Shown here: in pieces, positions 18,491 through 27,634 of the stretch | Position numbering within the stretch: the first letter of the stretch is position 1 | How the letters are laid out: each line of letters begins with the position of its first letter | From: Alphaproteobacteria bacterium | GTDB lineage: Bacteria > Pseudomonadota > Alphaproteobacteria > ATCC43930 > CGMCC-115725 | Length of the DNA: 55,916 bases | Assembly (NCBI GenBank): GCA_019240125.1 | Contig: JAFAYW010000271.1 | Span: forward strand, 1-55,916 | Direction of reading: 5' to 3' | Program-made: the position numbers and the translations under genes | The notes under the pieces: generated by a model | Told to the model about the DNA's origin: nothing | Seen by the model: only the letters and a program-made list of their open reading frames with translations | The model's database searches: none

Positions 18491-19861
18491 TCAAGCGCCC
18501 ACAAAGGTGGCCCCGAGGCTGCGCATCAGCGGCTCGAAATCGGGAAAGCTGGTTGCGATTGGCCGCGCATCGTCGACCTGAATAGGCTCGCGACTCGCAA
18601 GGCCGAGCACGAGAAAGGCCATCGCCATGCGGTGATCGAGCCGCGTGGCGATTGTCACGCCGCCCTGGGGCGGAGTTCCACTGCCTTCGACAATCAAATC
18701 GTCGCCTTCCACGTTCACCGCGGCGCCGCACCGCACCAGTCCCTCGGCCGTGCCGGTCAGCCGATCGCTTTCCTTGACGCGGAGTTCAGCCAGACCGCGC
18801 ATGACCGTCCGGCCACGAGCGCAGGCGGCCGCCACGGCAAGCACGGGGTATTCGTCAATCATCGAGGGCGCCCGTTCCGGTGGGATATCGGCACCCCGGA
18901 GTTCGCTGCCGCGCACGCGCAGATCGGCTACCGGTTCACCGCCCTCGACGCGTTCGTTAAGGTAGGCAATGTCCGCGCCCATCTCGCGGAGGCTGTCGAT
19001 CAGCCCAATACGCGACGGGTTGAGTCCCACACCGCGCACGGTAACCTGTGAGCCGGGCACGATCAGCCCGGCAACCAGCGGAAAGGCGGCCGACGAGATA
19101 TCGGCTGGAACCGCTATCGGGGCCGCTACCAGCTCGGGCTGGCCGACAACAATGATCCGCTTGCCGCCTGACGGGACCGCCTCGATCCGCAGCGTTGCGC
19201 CGAAATGGCGCAGCATCCGCTCGGTGTGATCGCGCGTCGTCTGCGGCTCGATCACGGCGGTCTCACCCGGCGTGTTGAGGCCGGCGAGCAGTACGGCCGA
19301 CTTCACCTGCGCGGACGGGACGGGGAGGGTGTATTCGACCGGGATAGAATCCGCGGCACCGCTGACCGCAAGCGGCAACCGGCCGCCCTCGCGCGATACA
19401 AACCGCGCCCCGAAGCGCGACAGCGGCTCGATCACGCGGCTCATCGGCCGGCGCCGTAAAGAGCCGTCGCCAGTCACGAAAGCGGTGATTGGATGCGACG
19501 CCAGAATGCCGAGGAGGAGGCGAGCCGACGTGCCCGAATTGCCGAGGTCGAGCACGCCTTCCGGCTCGCTCAGGCCGCCGATGCCGACGCCATGCACAAC
19601 CCAGCTGCCATCCGCCTGCCGTGCGATATCGGCCCCCACCGCGCGCATCGCGGCGGCGGTCGCGAGCACGTCCTCGCCCTCGAGCAGGCCGGTGATCTCG
19701 GTGCGCCCAATCGCGAGCGCGCCCAGCATCAAGGCGCGGTGCGAGATGGATTTGTCGCCGGGCACCCGCACCGTGCCATACAACGACGCCTTCGGACGGC
19801 TGGCTTGCAGGGGCCGCGGCATGACGGCATCATTCGAATGAATGTCGGGCATCGATGTCAT
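18491..19861 (-). CDS. aroA: 3-phosphoshikimate 1-carboxyvinyltransferase (EPSP synthase)
   Basis: The enzyme transfers the enolpyruvyl group of PEP to shikimate 3-phosphate in aromatic amino-acid synthesis. Family motifs are complete: [12 protein letters not shown] near the N-terminus, [13 protein letters not shown], the RRRPM phosphate-binding arginines, and [12 protein letters not shown] toward the C-terminus. The start is uncertain: ATGs at 19861, 19852 and 19822 (and 19912 further out) are all in frame and none has a strong ribosome site; homology begins just after 19822. It is divergent from the FYDLN gene, as in many alphaproteobacteria, but separated from cmk by an inserted methyltransferase gene. 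Confidence 0.95.
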   Translation of the reverse strand: MTSMPDIHSNDAVMPRPLQASRPKASLYGTVRVPGDKSISHRALMLGALAIGRTEITGLLEGEDVLATAAAMRAVGADIARQADGSWVVHGVGIGGLSEPEGVLDLGNSGTSARLLLGILASHPITAFVTGDGSLRRRPMSRVIEPLSRFGARFVSREGGRLPLAVSGAADSIPVEYTLPVPSAQVKSAVLLAGLNTPGETAVIEPQTTRDHTERMLRHFGATLRIEAVPSGGKRIIVVGQPELVAAPIAVPADISSAAFPLVAGLIVPGSQVTVRGVGLNPSRIGLIDSLREMGADIAYLNERVEGGEPVADLRVRGSELRGADIPPERAPSMIDEYPVLAVAAACARGRTVMRGLAELRVKESDRLTGTAEGLVRCGAAVNVEGDDLIVEGSGTPPQGGVTIATRLDHRMAMAFLVLGLASREPIQVDDARPIATSFPDFEPLMRSLGATFVGA

Positions 19862-20038
19862 TCGCTTGGGCGGCGGAAAATCGCTCTTGCGGTGGTGGTC
19901 GCGCCATCCCATATGGCGCCGGCTGACGGTCGTGGCATTAGTCGGAGCGGCATTTGTTTTGACAGGCCGCGCTCGCTATGGCAATGGCGCCGCCACAAGC
20001 CATCACGACATTCAGTACGACACGATAGGAGCCGCCCG

Positions 20039-20413
20039 TTGGCCAAACCCGAATGGGGCACCAAGCGCATCTGCCCGAGCTGCGGCACGCGCTATTACGA
20101 TCTGATGCACGATCCGGTGGTCTGCCCGAAATGTACGACGCCGTTCGATCCCGAGGCTTTTCTGAAATCGCGACGGTCGCGTCCCGCGGCGCCGGTTGAG
20201 CGGGAGTTGGAGCCGGTTTCCGGCGAGGATATCGACGCGGATATCGAGACCGAGGAGGTGGAGGCCGCCGAGGATGAAGAGGAGGAGGCTCTGCCGCTCG
20301 AAGAGGCCGAGGAAGAAGAGGACGAGGAGCTGATCGAGGATGCGTCTGAGCTCGGCGAGGACGAAGACGACATGGCGGAAGTGATCGACAACGTCGAGGA
20401 CGAGGAAGCCTGA
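20039..20413 (+). CDS. FYDLN-acid-domain protein (TIGR02300 family)
   Basis: This 124-residue protein of unknown function is recognised by its N-terminal MAKPEWGTKRICPSCGTRYYDL segment with two CxxC pairs (CPSC, CPKC), likely binding one zinc, followed by an extremely acidic Glu/Asp tail. The start is a TTG at 20039, chosen because family homology begins there and an AGGAG sits 8 nt upstream; no ATG fits. Members typically lie beside aroA in alphaproteobacteria, as here. Confidence 0.9.
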   Translation: MAKPEWGTKRICPSCGTRYYDLMHDPVVCPKCTTPFDPEAFLKSRRSRPAAPVERELEPVSGEDIDADIETEEVEAAEDEEEEALPLEEAEEEEDEELIEDASELGEDEDDMAEVIDNVEDEEA

Positions 20414-20489
20414 CGCTTCGGATCCCGACCGCCATTTTCCGCTTGCGACCGCGCCCGCCCGTTCCTAAGTTCCGGGCGCCGGCAATTGG

Positions 20490-20565
<76 letters not shown>

Positions 20566-20576
20566 ATCGAAACGCA

Positions 20577-20610
20577 GGCCTAGCCAGAGATGGCTAGGCC
20601 CGTTTTGTTT
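20577..20610 (+). terminator. Intrinsic terminator of tRNA-Ala
   Basis: A perfect 10-bp stem (GGCCTAGCCA and its complement at 20591-20600) with a GAGA tetraloop is followed by TTTTGTTT, 11 nt after the tRNA 3' end. Confidence 0.9.
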
Positions 20611-20888
20611 ATGGGCACGCGATGGTGGGTGCTTCTGGTTCAGCAACGTTTAGCGGAGAAAGCAGACGCTCATGACGGCCAACGCGCTTGGTCGGCATAA
20701 AGCCAGAGCGGCGCTCCCTCTGTTGCCGGCGGTCGGCAGAAATGTCCGCGGGCGGGTGCGTCGTCAACGATGCGGTTGCGCAACGCCTGCGAGCAATACT
20801 TGATAGACGCGAACATTCGGCCGATCCTGTCGGCGAGTGCGATCTTCCGAAATATTGGCAGACCCGCCATAGGATATGAGGCCAGATC
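20611..20888. other. Intergenic region before the dioxygenase gene
   Basis: With the tRNA terminator this makes a gene-free stretch of about 320 bp. No convincing gene, hairpin or promoter pair was seen beyond a ribosome-site-like ATGAGG just before the dioxygenase start. No integrase or attachment-site duplication of the tRNA 3' end was noticed. Confidence 0.4.
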
Positions 20889-21770
20889 ATGAGTGCCACC
20901 GCGTCTACGATTCCCGCTCAGGATATGAAGATCGCAAAGGTCAAGGAGCACATCGGCGCTATCGTCACCGGCGTTGACCTTGCTCACCCCATCGACAGCG
21001 CGACGCGGAAGAAGCTCTACGATGCAGCCGTCGAGAACGTGGTGCTGATAATCCGTGGGCAGGAGCACCTCACGCCTGGCCAGTTGCAGGCCGCCGGCGA
21101 AATTTTTGGCGAGCTGATGGAGGATCAGAACCGGCGCTATCTGGTCGATGGGTTTCCGCTAATAAGCGTGCTCGACAATCGTCACCTCGACAGCAAAGGT
21201 CAGCCCGCAAAGGTCGGTGCCAATGCGACCTGGCACACCGACCATACCAACCAGGAAATGCCGCCCAAATTCACCATGCTGTATGCAGTGGCCGTGCCGG
21301 ATAAGGGCGGCGCGACATCGGTCTGCAACGCCCGCGCGGCCTACGAAGCGCTACCCGACGGGGTTAAGCAGAAGATCGCCACGGCGAAGACCGAGAATAC
21401 GTTGATCAGCACCGCGCGGATGGCGGCGGGCAATCCCGATGTCGTAAAGGCGCAGCGCGAGTCGACGAAACCGCCGACGGTGCACCCCCTGGTCCGAACC
21501 CACCCGGAAACCGGCACCAAGGCCGTGTGGTTCCACAAGGGCAAGACCGAAACCGTTACCGGCATGTCGCCCGAGGAAACCCAGGATTTCCTTCAGGATC
21601 TGACGGATCAGATCACGCAGCCGCAGTTTTGCTATGCGCACGAATATCAGAAGGGTGACCTGCTGATCATCGATGATCGCGCCACGTTGCATAAAGCCGG
21701 CTTCGATTACGATCACAGCCAACATCGGCGCCTGTACCGCATGCTCGTGCGCGGCGATCGTCCGCGCTGA
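20889..21770 (+). CDS. TauD/TfdA-family Fe(II)/2-oxoglutarate dioxygenase
   Basis: This 293-residue non-heme iron enzyme couples oxidation of a small substrate to decarboxylation of 2-oxoglutarate. The iron ligands are visible: H116 and D118 in WHTDHT, and distal H268 in RATLHKAG, with an arginine-rich HRRLYR near 279-284 for 2-oxoglutarate binding. Length matches taurine dioxygenase, but the substrate cannot be read from sequence; taurine, alkyl sulfate and phenoxyacetate enzymes share this fold. The gene stands alone with GAGG before the ATG. No sulfonate transport genes are adjacent. Confidence 0.9.
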   Translation: MSATASTIPAQDMKIAKVKEHIGAIVTGVDLAHPIDSATRKKLYDAAVENVVLIIRGQEHLTPGQLQAAGEIFGELMEDQNRRYLVDGFPLISVLDNRHLDSKGQPAKVGANATWHTDHTNQEMPPKFTMLYAVAVPDKGGATSVCNARAAYEALPDGVKQKIATAKTENTLISTARMAAGNPDVVKAQRESTKPPTVHPLVRTHPETGTKAVWFHKGKTETVTGMSPEETQDFLQDLTDQITQPQFCYAHEYQKGDLLIIDDRATLHKAGFDYDHSQHRRLYRMLVRGDRPR

Positions 21771-21937
21771 ACGCCACGGACAAAAGTCGCAGGCGAACAA
21801 ATCGGCGGCGGTTCCAGATGCCGTGCTCGCTTCGGCGCGCAATGCTTTGCGCTGCTCGCCGAACAACCCACGGCCGATCAACGCTCGCATGACGTACTAT
21901 CGTCATTCGAGCGTCCGATTTCCCCGCCGATCGATAC

Positions 21938-22204
21938 TCAGCGTAGCGGTTGACCGCTTCGCCCTTTCCGGGCGCCTGACTCTGAGTCCATTACCCGGCG
22001 CGTGGCTGAATCCGGGAACAGAGTTGCGAACCCCGTGGCGTCTGCCGCATCCTCGAAATCGACCTGAAACAGCAGCCCCGACGCTTGAAAGGTATATCTG
22101 AGCGTCTGGGGATAGACCGGCTTGCGCTGCAGCCATTCCAGCGCTTTAGCGATGTACGGCGAGAGGGCCCCATGGTCGGGCACAAAAACCTCTATTACGT
22201 GCAC
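21938..22204 (-). CDS. Small orphan protein, paralogue of the one at 10378-10653
   Basis: Function unknown. A GTG start at 22204 is proposed, preceded by CGGGGGA 4-8 nt upstream, giving 88 residues, close to the 91 of the other copy. The spaced residues W-L, V-x-P, R, D-F-x-D, F-A and F fall in the same places without gaps. The open frame continues upstream to an ATG at 22351, but that part is Arg/Gly-rich and does not look conserved. The C-terminal 20 residues are basic. Confidence rests mainly on the resemblance between the two copies. Confidence 0.55.
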   Translation of the reverse strand: MHVIEVFVPDHGALSPYIAKALEWLQRKPVYPQTLRYTFQASGLLFQVDFEDAADATGFATLFPDSATRRVMDSESGARKGRSGQPLR

Positions 22205-22419
22205 CTTATCCCCCGACCGTGTGGCGCGCCGCCAGCCTCTATCGCCCACTCGCAACAACCACCCCTGGCCGGATTCACCATGACCCTTGCCGCGGTGAAG
22301 CGAATGGTAGCGGGCGATAAATAGCTGGGGGTGCAGGCGGCGCAAGCCCAACAGCCGGGGTACTCACTCCGTTAGAATCGGCTCCTTAAACGTTCGATCA
22401 TTATTGCTGACTGCTGCCC

Positions 22420-24804
22420 TTATGAAAGGGTCGGCAGCTTCCACGCGACATCCGGGCTGCCGATGATCTGGCTGCTCGCCAGCTGCGTGCCGGCCATGTT
22501 CCACAACATCACCTGCCCGGTGTTTTGATTTTGCAGTACCAAATCGCTGGTACCATGCCCGGTGACGTCCGCTGCTTCCTTGACATTCCAACCGGCGCCC
22601 GGCAACCCGATATCGTCAAAGGTTGTTGCGGTCGAACCGTTTGTTTCCCACAACGCAACCTGGCTGGTGTTCGTGTTCTGCATCACGATCTGGGTCCGGT
22701 TATCGCCGGTGAACTGGCCGGTCGTCACTACCGCCCAACCGGCGCCAGGCGAACCAAGATCGCCGACACTGGTCATTGAGGTTCCATTCATTTCCCAGAT
22801 CGAGACATCGCCCGTATTGCTGTTCTGAAATACGATGTCGGACTTGCCGTCATCATTGAAGTCGCCGGTTGTTTTCACCTGCGATCCGGTGGCGGCGATA
22901 GCGACAGCGCCCTGGCCAGCCATCGCGAGGCCGTTCATCTCCCATACATAGACTTGATTGGTATTGCTGTTCTGAAACACGATATCGGCTTTGCCGTCAC
23001 CGTTGAAATCACCCGTCCCATCAGCCTTCCAGCCCGCGGCGGGAGAGCCGATAGCGTCTGCCGCCAGCGTCGATGTGCCGTTCATCTCCCAAAGGTAGAC
23101 CTGATTGGTGCTGCTGTTCTGGAACAACAGGTCGGCCTTGCCGTCGCCATTGAAATCATCGACACCAACAACATTCCATCCGGCGGCGGGTGTTCCGAGC
23201 GGGCCGCCACCAATCGTGGCCGGACCCTTCATTTCCCACAGATATAGCTGATTGGTATTGCTATTCTGAAAAACGAGGTCGGCCATGCCGTCGCCGTTTA
23301 AATCCCGATTGGAAGTAGCGGGAGGCAGGGAAGCCGTTGGGTTGACCGAAATGTTGAACTGTTGCGCACCACTGCTGTTACCGGCGGCATCTGAAACGGT
23401 GAAAGCGAACGAATCGGAGGAGGCGCCGGTTGTCACCTCGTGATAGCTGACACGGTTATTGTCAAGATCGGCTTGCGTAAAGGTGGTCGTCGCCACGCCG
23501 GCCAACGTTAGAAAACCTGCGGCGGGGTTCTTTACGATCGTGTAAGTCTCTTGCGCATCGCTACTAAGATTGTCGGTCGCACGCAGTTGGCTCGAGGTGA
23601 TTGTTATCGTTCCGCCCCCCGCCAAGCTGGCGGGTCCGTCCTCGGCGAGCGTTGGCGGCGTGGTATCCAGCGTGAAGTTGAGAGTGGCGGACCCGGTTTG
23701 TCCGGATGAATTGGTTTCGCTTGCGACAAGGGTATGAGTGCCGTCGGCCAGGGCAGGGGTGAATGTCCAGACACCAGAACTGTTGGCCGTCGTGGTTCCC
23801 AGCGTGACCGTGCCTTCGGTGATGGTAACCACCGCGCCCGCATTGCCGCTACCGGTCAGCGCTGCTTTCGATGTGATCGCATTGGAGGCTGAGGCACCGG
23901 TATTTGAGACAAGGCTTTCGGTCACTGCGGGTGGGTTAGTCGCAGGGGCAGAGGAGGGGGCGGAAGTGGGAGCAGATGAGAGCGAGTAGACCTGGACGTC
24001 GCTGACATCGAGCTCAAACGGTCCGGGATGGGTTGCCGTGTTGGCGACAGTATGCCAGCCCGAGGCATTGGGGCCAGCCATCTCCAAATCCATGACCAGC
24101 TCATAAGCCGCGTTTGTCGGCACCCCGGTCGTCCACTGCGCCATTTCCTTCCCGTCGAGGAAAACAGTCCACGACTTGCCGGGAACGTACTCCACACCAT
24201 AGGTGTGGTAGGCCGCAGAGAGGTCAGTGCCGGTGTTCTGAATGATCTGCGAACCACCAGTGCCCCACCAATGCGAGGCCAGAACATTGTTTACGTTCGC
24301 GGAACCGCTGTAATAGCCCGATTCCTGGACATCCATCTCCGGTCCATTGGAGCTGAGCAGCCACAGTCCGGCCCACGCGCCATACTGGGAGTCCGGCATT
24401 TTGGCTTCCCATTGCGCATATCCGCCGGTTGCCGGGAGGTAGGCTTTATTTGAACTGACGGCCGACGATGCCCATGAATAGCCAAGGTCACTGTAGTTGC
24501 TGCTTGGGGTTGCGATTAAACCCAAGTTGCCACTGCCGCCAACCAGGTGATTGCCCGTTGTATCCGTTGAGAGCCCATACGGGTACGGGTCGTTGTACAT
24601 CACCTGATAGGTGCTGCTGCTCTCGTTCATACCCGAATAAGGGCTGGGCAGCTTCCCCTGGTCGCTCCAGCGGCCGTATGTCTGGTCACCCATCCACGGG
24701 TTCCAATAGGAAGTATCGAGTGTGGCTGTGGTGAAGTTGTCATCCAGCAGCAATTGCGAGCTGGAAAATCCCGCCGGCGGCGAGAGGACATACGTAGTGC
24801 TCAT
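22420..24804 (-). CDS. Modular GH16 glycanase with Ig-like, cadherin-like and six FG-GAP/VCBS repeats
   Basis: A secreted-type polysaccharide hydrolase of about 794 residues. The GH16 domain (about 20-285) carries the active-site signature E-M-D-V-Q-E (E156, D158, E161 from the ATG at 24804). Next come a bacterial Ig-like domain (about 290-385), a cadherin/CSPG-like domain (about 390-500), and six FG-GAP repeats of about 46 residues. Four of these hold DxNxDGxxD Ca-binding loops; the last two have lost them. No N-terminal signal peptide is visible, so type I (non-Sec) export, as for rhizobial ExsH/PlyA, is likely. A GTG at 24816 is an alternative start. It sits between the small orphan gene and the sensor kinase, on the same strand as both. 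Confidence 0.88.
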   Translation of the reverse strand: MSTTYVLSPPAGFSSSQLLLDDNFTTATLDTSYWNPWMGDQTYGRWSDQGKLPSPYSGMNESSSTYQVMYNDPYPYGLSTDTTGNHLVGGSGNLGLIATPSSNYSDLGYSWASSAVSSNKAYLPATGGYAQWEAKMPDSQYGAWAGLWLLSSNGPEMDVQESGYYSGSANVNNVLASHWWGTGGSQIIQNTGTDLSAAYHTYGVEYVPGKSWTVFLDGKEMAQWTTGVPTNAAYELVMDLEMAGPNASGWHTVANTATHPGPFELDVSDVQVYSLSSAPTSAPSSAPATNPPAVTESLVSNTGASASNAITSKAALTGSGNAGAVVTITEGTVTLGTTTANSSGVWTFTPALADGTHTLVASETNSSGQTGSATLNFTLDTTPPTLAEDGPASLAGGGTITITSSQLRATDNLSSDAQETYTIVKNPAAGFLTLAGVATTTFTQADLDNNRVSYHEVTTGASSDSFAFTVSDAAGNSSGAQQFNISVNPTASLPPATSNRDLNGDGMADLVFQNSNTNQLYLWEMKGPATIGGGPLGTPAAGWNVVGVDDFNGDGKADLLFQNSSTNQVYLWEMNGTSTLAADAIGSPAAGWKADGTGDFNGDGKADIVFQNSNTNQVYVWEMNGLAMAGQGAVAIAATGSQVKTTGDFNDDGKSDIVFQNSNTGDVSIWEMNGTSMTSVGDLGSPGAGWAVVTTGQFTGDNRTQIVMQNTNTSQVALWETNGSTATTFDDIGLPGAGWNVKEAADVTGHGTSDLVLQNQNTGQVMLWNMAGTQLASSQIIGSPDVAWKLPTLS
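22440..23310 (-). repeat. Six FG-GAP/VCBS coding repeats
   Basis: Units of about 140 bp encode the recurring D-F-N-G-D-G-K-A-D-I-V-F-Q-N-S-N-T-N-Q-V core plus a W-E-M-N-G stop to each blade. Nucleotide identity among the first three copies is high, which suggests recent duplication; the two C-terminal copies have diverged. Confidence 0.85.
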
Positions 24805-24816
24805 GCTGAAACTCAC

Positions 24817-25406
24817 ATCTATAGGCCCGCAAGCGGGCGTGACGGTGCGTTGGCTCCGCTAGGGGAAACCGATGACGCTGGTGGTGGTGAGGGGGCACGC
24901 TCCGCCCTAAGGCGTCAGTGCAAGATGCTGGCGTGCCCCATTCAGAGACAGATCGAGGGTGTTGCGACCGCCTTTATGACGGGTAGTGTCAGTGTACCAA
25001 GTAAGCCCTTGTTTTTTTCGAATAATACCGATTAGCTATTGGTTAAGACCAATGAGGTCAACTGTAATTTTTGTTAACAATTTCAGATTTTAGGTAAGTC
25101 TCTATTCTAGAATATTTCCTCTAGATCAGTCATTAGCGAAAATATGCCAATATTTCTAGGATGATACTTGTTAAGCGCGATGATCGCGGTCTCGTCACTT
25201 ACACCATTCCGGCTGATCGATAATTGGTGTGAAAAACGCGCACCGCCGCTGGGTCGCCCCTAGGCGACGCCTTCGCGAGACTGGTGTTTTTGGATGAATC
25301 TGCACTGCCGGTGCGGGTATCAGCTGCTGCGCGTGCAGCTGTGTTTGCGCGCTCTGGAGGCGCCCCGCCGGCCCCGATTATAGCCGCCCAGCGGCGGGTA
25401 TCGTGG
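24817..25406. other. AT-rich intergenic region between kinase and glycanase genes
   Basis: About 590 bp between two same-strand genes. The part from 25000 to 25180 is markedly AT-rich against the GC-rich surroundings and contains the candidate promoter plus a second inverted repeat, AAATAT-GCCA-ATATTT (25140-25155). No gene is recognised. Confidence 0.5.
25033..25061 (-). promoter_or_regulatory. Candidate promoter with palindromic operator upstream of the GH16 gene
   Basis: On the minus strand a TTGACC (25056-25061) and TAGCTA (25033-25038) are 17 bp apart. The spacer holds a perfect inverted repeat, ATTGGT-TAAG-ACCAAT (25038-25053), where a repressor could sit. The -10 match is weak and the gene start is about 230 bp downstream. 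Confidence 0.3.
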
Positions 25407-27263
25407 TCAGGCCAGGGAGTGTTCCTCGGGGGTCTTGGAGCGCGTGTCGAGCGGCTCAATCGGCAGATCAAAGACGAAGGTTGCGCCGCTGCGAGGGCTT
25501 TTGGCGAGGTGGAGGGTGCCGCCATGCGCCTCAATAATAGTTCTGCTTATGGAAAGACCCATGCCCATTCCGTGCGCCTTTGTGGTGGCGAATGGGTGGA
25601 AAAGCGTTTCTAATATTTCCTCTGACACGCCGGGCCCATTATCGGAAACCGAGACTTCAATCCGGCTGATGACCTGTTTGGCTTCAATAATGATCAGGCG
25701 CGAGGATGGAGTTACGCCTTTAAGAGCATCTATCGCATTTCGAATCAGGTTCAATATCACCTGCTCGATCTGGATGTCGTCGACCACAACGCGTGGTAAC
25801 CCGGGCGCTACAACAATACTGATTGCCACTGCCGCCTTGATTGCTTCGCCACGCGCAAGGCTGGCGGCCACTTCGATAATCGCGCCAACGTCCACCGGAC
25901 CTTGCCGTGGCGGATTGCGTTGCATAAAATCCCGGAGCCGACTGAGAATTTTTCCGCCACGATCCGCTGCATCGACAATTTCACCGATGCCCTCGCGCAC
26001 GAGCTCGGTGTTTGGTTGTGCCCTCCCCATGAGCTGCAATGATGCATGCGCATAGGCGCTGATCGTGCTCAGGGGCTGGGCCAGCTCATGAGCCATGGCA
26101 GCGGCCATTTCACCAGCAACCGACACGCGCGCCGCATGAGCGAGTTCTGCTTGATGCACTTGAGCGGCGCGCACCGCAAGATCGCGTGCCCGGGTTCGGT
26201 CCGTCAGAAGCTGTTCGGCTGCCTTCAGGGCCTCGCCGACGGCGGCTATCTCGCTTATCTCCGGCGGCGGTATCGATATTGGCTCGTCCGAGGCAAGAGC
26301 GAAGGCGGACCTTTTTAAGGCTTGTATCGAGTTGGCAATTCTTATCCCCGCCCGCCACGACAGGAGCAACGCGATCGATAGCGCGATCGATAACTCGGCG
26401 ATACTCAGCCAGATCCAATGGCGCAGTTTGGTGGTCAAGCCCGATGACGGAATTCCGATGACCATCCGCCAGTGGGAGCGCGCAGACTGGCTGAACGCTG
26501 CAACAACAGGAATCCCCTCGCGAGTGCGATCGTTGAGGGTACCTTCCGTCAGCGCAGACGCCCTTTCCAGCAATTGCGACGTAGCGCTATGACCAACCCA
26601 AAGCTCTGGGTCTTGCGTCCGCGCCAGAATTGTTCCGGAGTTATCTATGATAGCGGCGATCCATCCAGGCCGTAAACGTTGTTGACGCAGCACTTCGCTT
26701 AGATAAACCGATGAGAAAGCCATCGATAAAACATAAGACACTTGATTGTTGTGGACGATCGGAACCGCCACCGCGATCTGTCCGAGCAAGGGTGGCGGCG
26801 CCATGTGGTAATCTGAAATAACAGGTTTCCCGCTGCTTATAACCTTTCGTACCACTTCCGCCATGCCGACAGATGGCAGCTCATCGACAAGCTCCTTGGA
26901 CTCGTCGATAAGCTCCTTCCCGTCTGCATCGAAGAGCACGATTTGATCGCCGCCCGTGTTCGTCAGAATCTGCTTTGCTTTGGCCTGAAAAACATCGATT
27001 TCGCCATGCCCAAGGTTATGCGAAATCGCCAGCGCCTCGAGAGTTGCCTGGGCGGCAGTGAGCTCGGCATCGACCGCCAGGACCAGTGCATGGGCTAATT
27101 GTACCGTGTCGCTTTCTAATTCGGCTCTCGCCTGCCTATTCGCATCGTAAAGAATGAGCCCGCTGATTATCCAAACCGGTACGACCCCCAATATCGCCAA
27201 TCGAGCCAGCCAGAAGCGGATCGGCCATAATCGCTGGCGCCCAATCAAGATGCCCTTGACCAT
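25407..27263 (-). CDS. Membrane sensor histidine kinase, FixL/DctB-like kinase core
   Basis: A 618-residue two-component sensor. Layout: transmembrane helix at about 20-40, a periplasmic double-Cache-like sensing region (about 45-280), a second helix (284-304), a HAMP-like linker, then a HisKA domain with phospho-acceptor H392 in MAHELAQPLSTI. The ATPase domain has N-box LNLIRNAIDAL (504-514), DNGPG and GMGMGLSI. The H-box with E-L-A-Q-P-L is the FixL/DctB type; no heme PAS domain is present, so it is not an oxygen-sensing FixL. GAGGGA precedes the ATG. It lies downstream of the LuxR-type regulator on the same strand, 371 bp away, and near a FixJ-type partner. The ligand is unknown. Confidence 0.92.
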   Translation of the reverse strand: MVKGILIGRQRLWPIRFWLARLAILGVVPVWIISGLILYDANRQARAELESDTVQLAHALVLAVDAELTAAQATLEALAISHNLGHGEIDVFQAKAKQILTNTGGDQIVLFDADGKELIDESKELVDELPSVGMAEVVRKVISSGKPVISDYHMAPPPLLGQIAVAVPIVHNNQVSYVLSMAFSSVYLSEVLRQQRLRPGWIAAIIDNSGTILARTQDPELWVGHSATSQLLERASALTEGTLNDRTREGIPVVAAFSQSARSHWRMVIGIPSSGLTTKLRHWIWLSIAELSIALSIALLLSWRAGIRIANSIQALKRSAFALASDEPISIPPPEISEIAAVGEALKAAEQLLTDRTRARDLAVRAAQVHQAELAHAARVSVAGEMAAAMAHELAQPLSTISAYAHASLQLMGRAQPNTELVREGIGEIVDAADRGGKILSRLRDFMQRNPPRQGPVDVGAIIEVAASLARGEAIKAAVAISIVVAPGLPRVVVDDIQIEQVILNLIRNAIDALKGVTPSSRLIIIEAKQVISRIEVSVSDNGPGVSEEILETLFHPFATTKAHGMGMGLSISRTIIEAHGGTLHLAKSPRSGATFVFDLPIEPLDTRSKTPEEHSLA

Positions 27264-27634
27264 GGTACTGGTTCCCTCGGGCGATTGGTTAGGGAGGTCA
27301 TGACTAACCGAGCGGGTTGATGGATCCTGGAAGGGCCGAGGCCGACACGTGGCACACTTTAACCTACAGTATTATCTCGCCCGAAATCGATACGTGAAGG
27401 TACGTATCAAGCGGCTGCTCTGTCACGGCCCGACGAACGCCTCGGATGTCCTGGCCTAGGCACGCGGCGGATGGAGGACAGAGGGCCAACCCGTTGCCCT
27501 CACTCGACCCTGCTTAAAGCGCGGCCCAGAGTGGGAGCGGCAGCGCTCCCCGAGCCGTGTTGCCCCCAATTCCGAGGGTGCCGCGGCTATGGGAGCGCTC
27601 CGCCAACTTCATAAGACTTCCGATATGGAGCGCG
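27264..27634. other. Intergenic region between kinase and LuxR-type regulator
   Basis: 371 bp without a gene. The one notable element is the perfect inverted repeat at 27389-27408, listed separately. The rest has no recognised hairpin or conserved site. Confidence 0.45.
27389..27408. promoter_or_regulatory. Inverted repeat GATACGT-n6-ACGTATC upstream of the kinase gene
   Basis: Perfect 7-bp arms around GAAGGT, 126 bp upstream of the kinase start. The right half contains GTACGTAT, one mismatch from the FixJ-box consensus GTAMGTAG as I recall it from Sinorhizobium work. A plausible operator for one of the nearby regulators. Confidence 0.35.
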
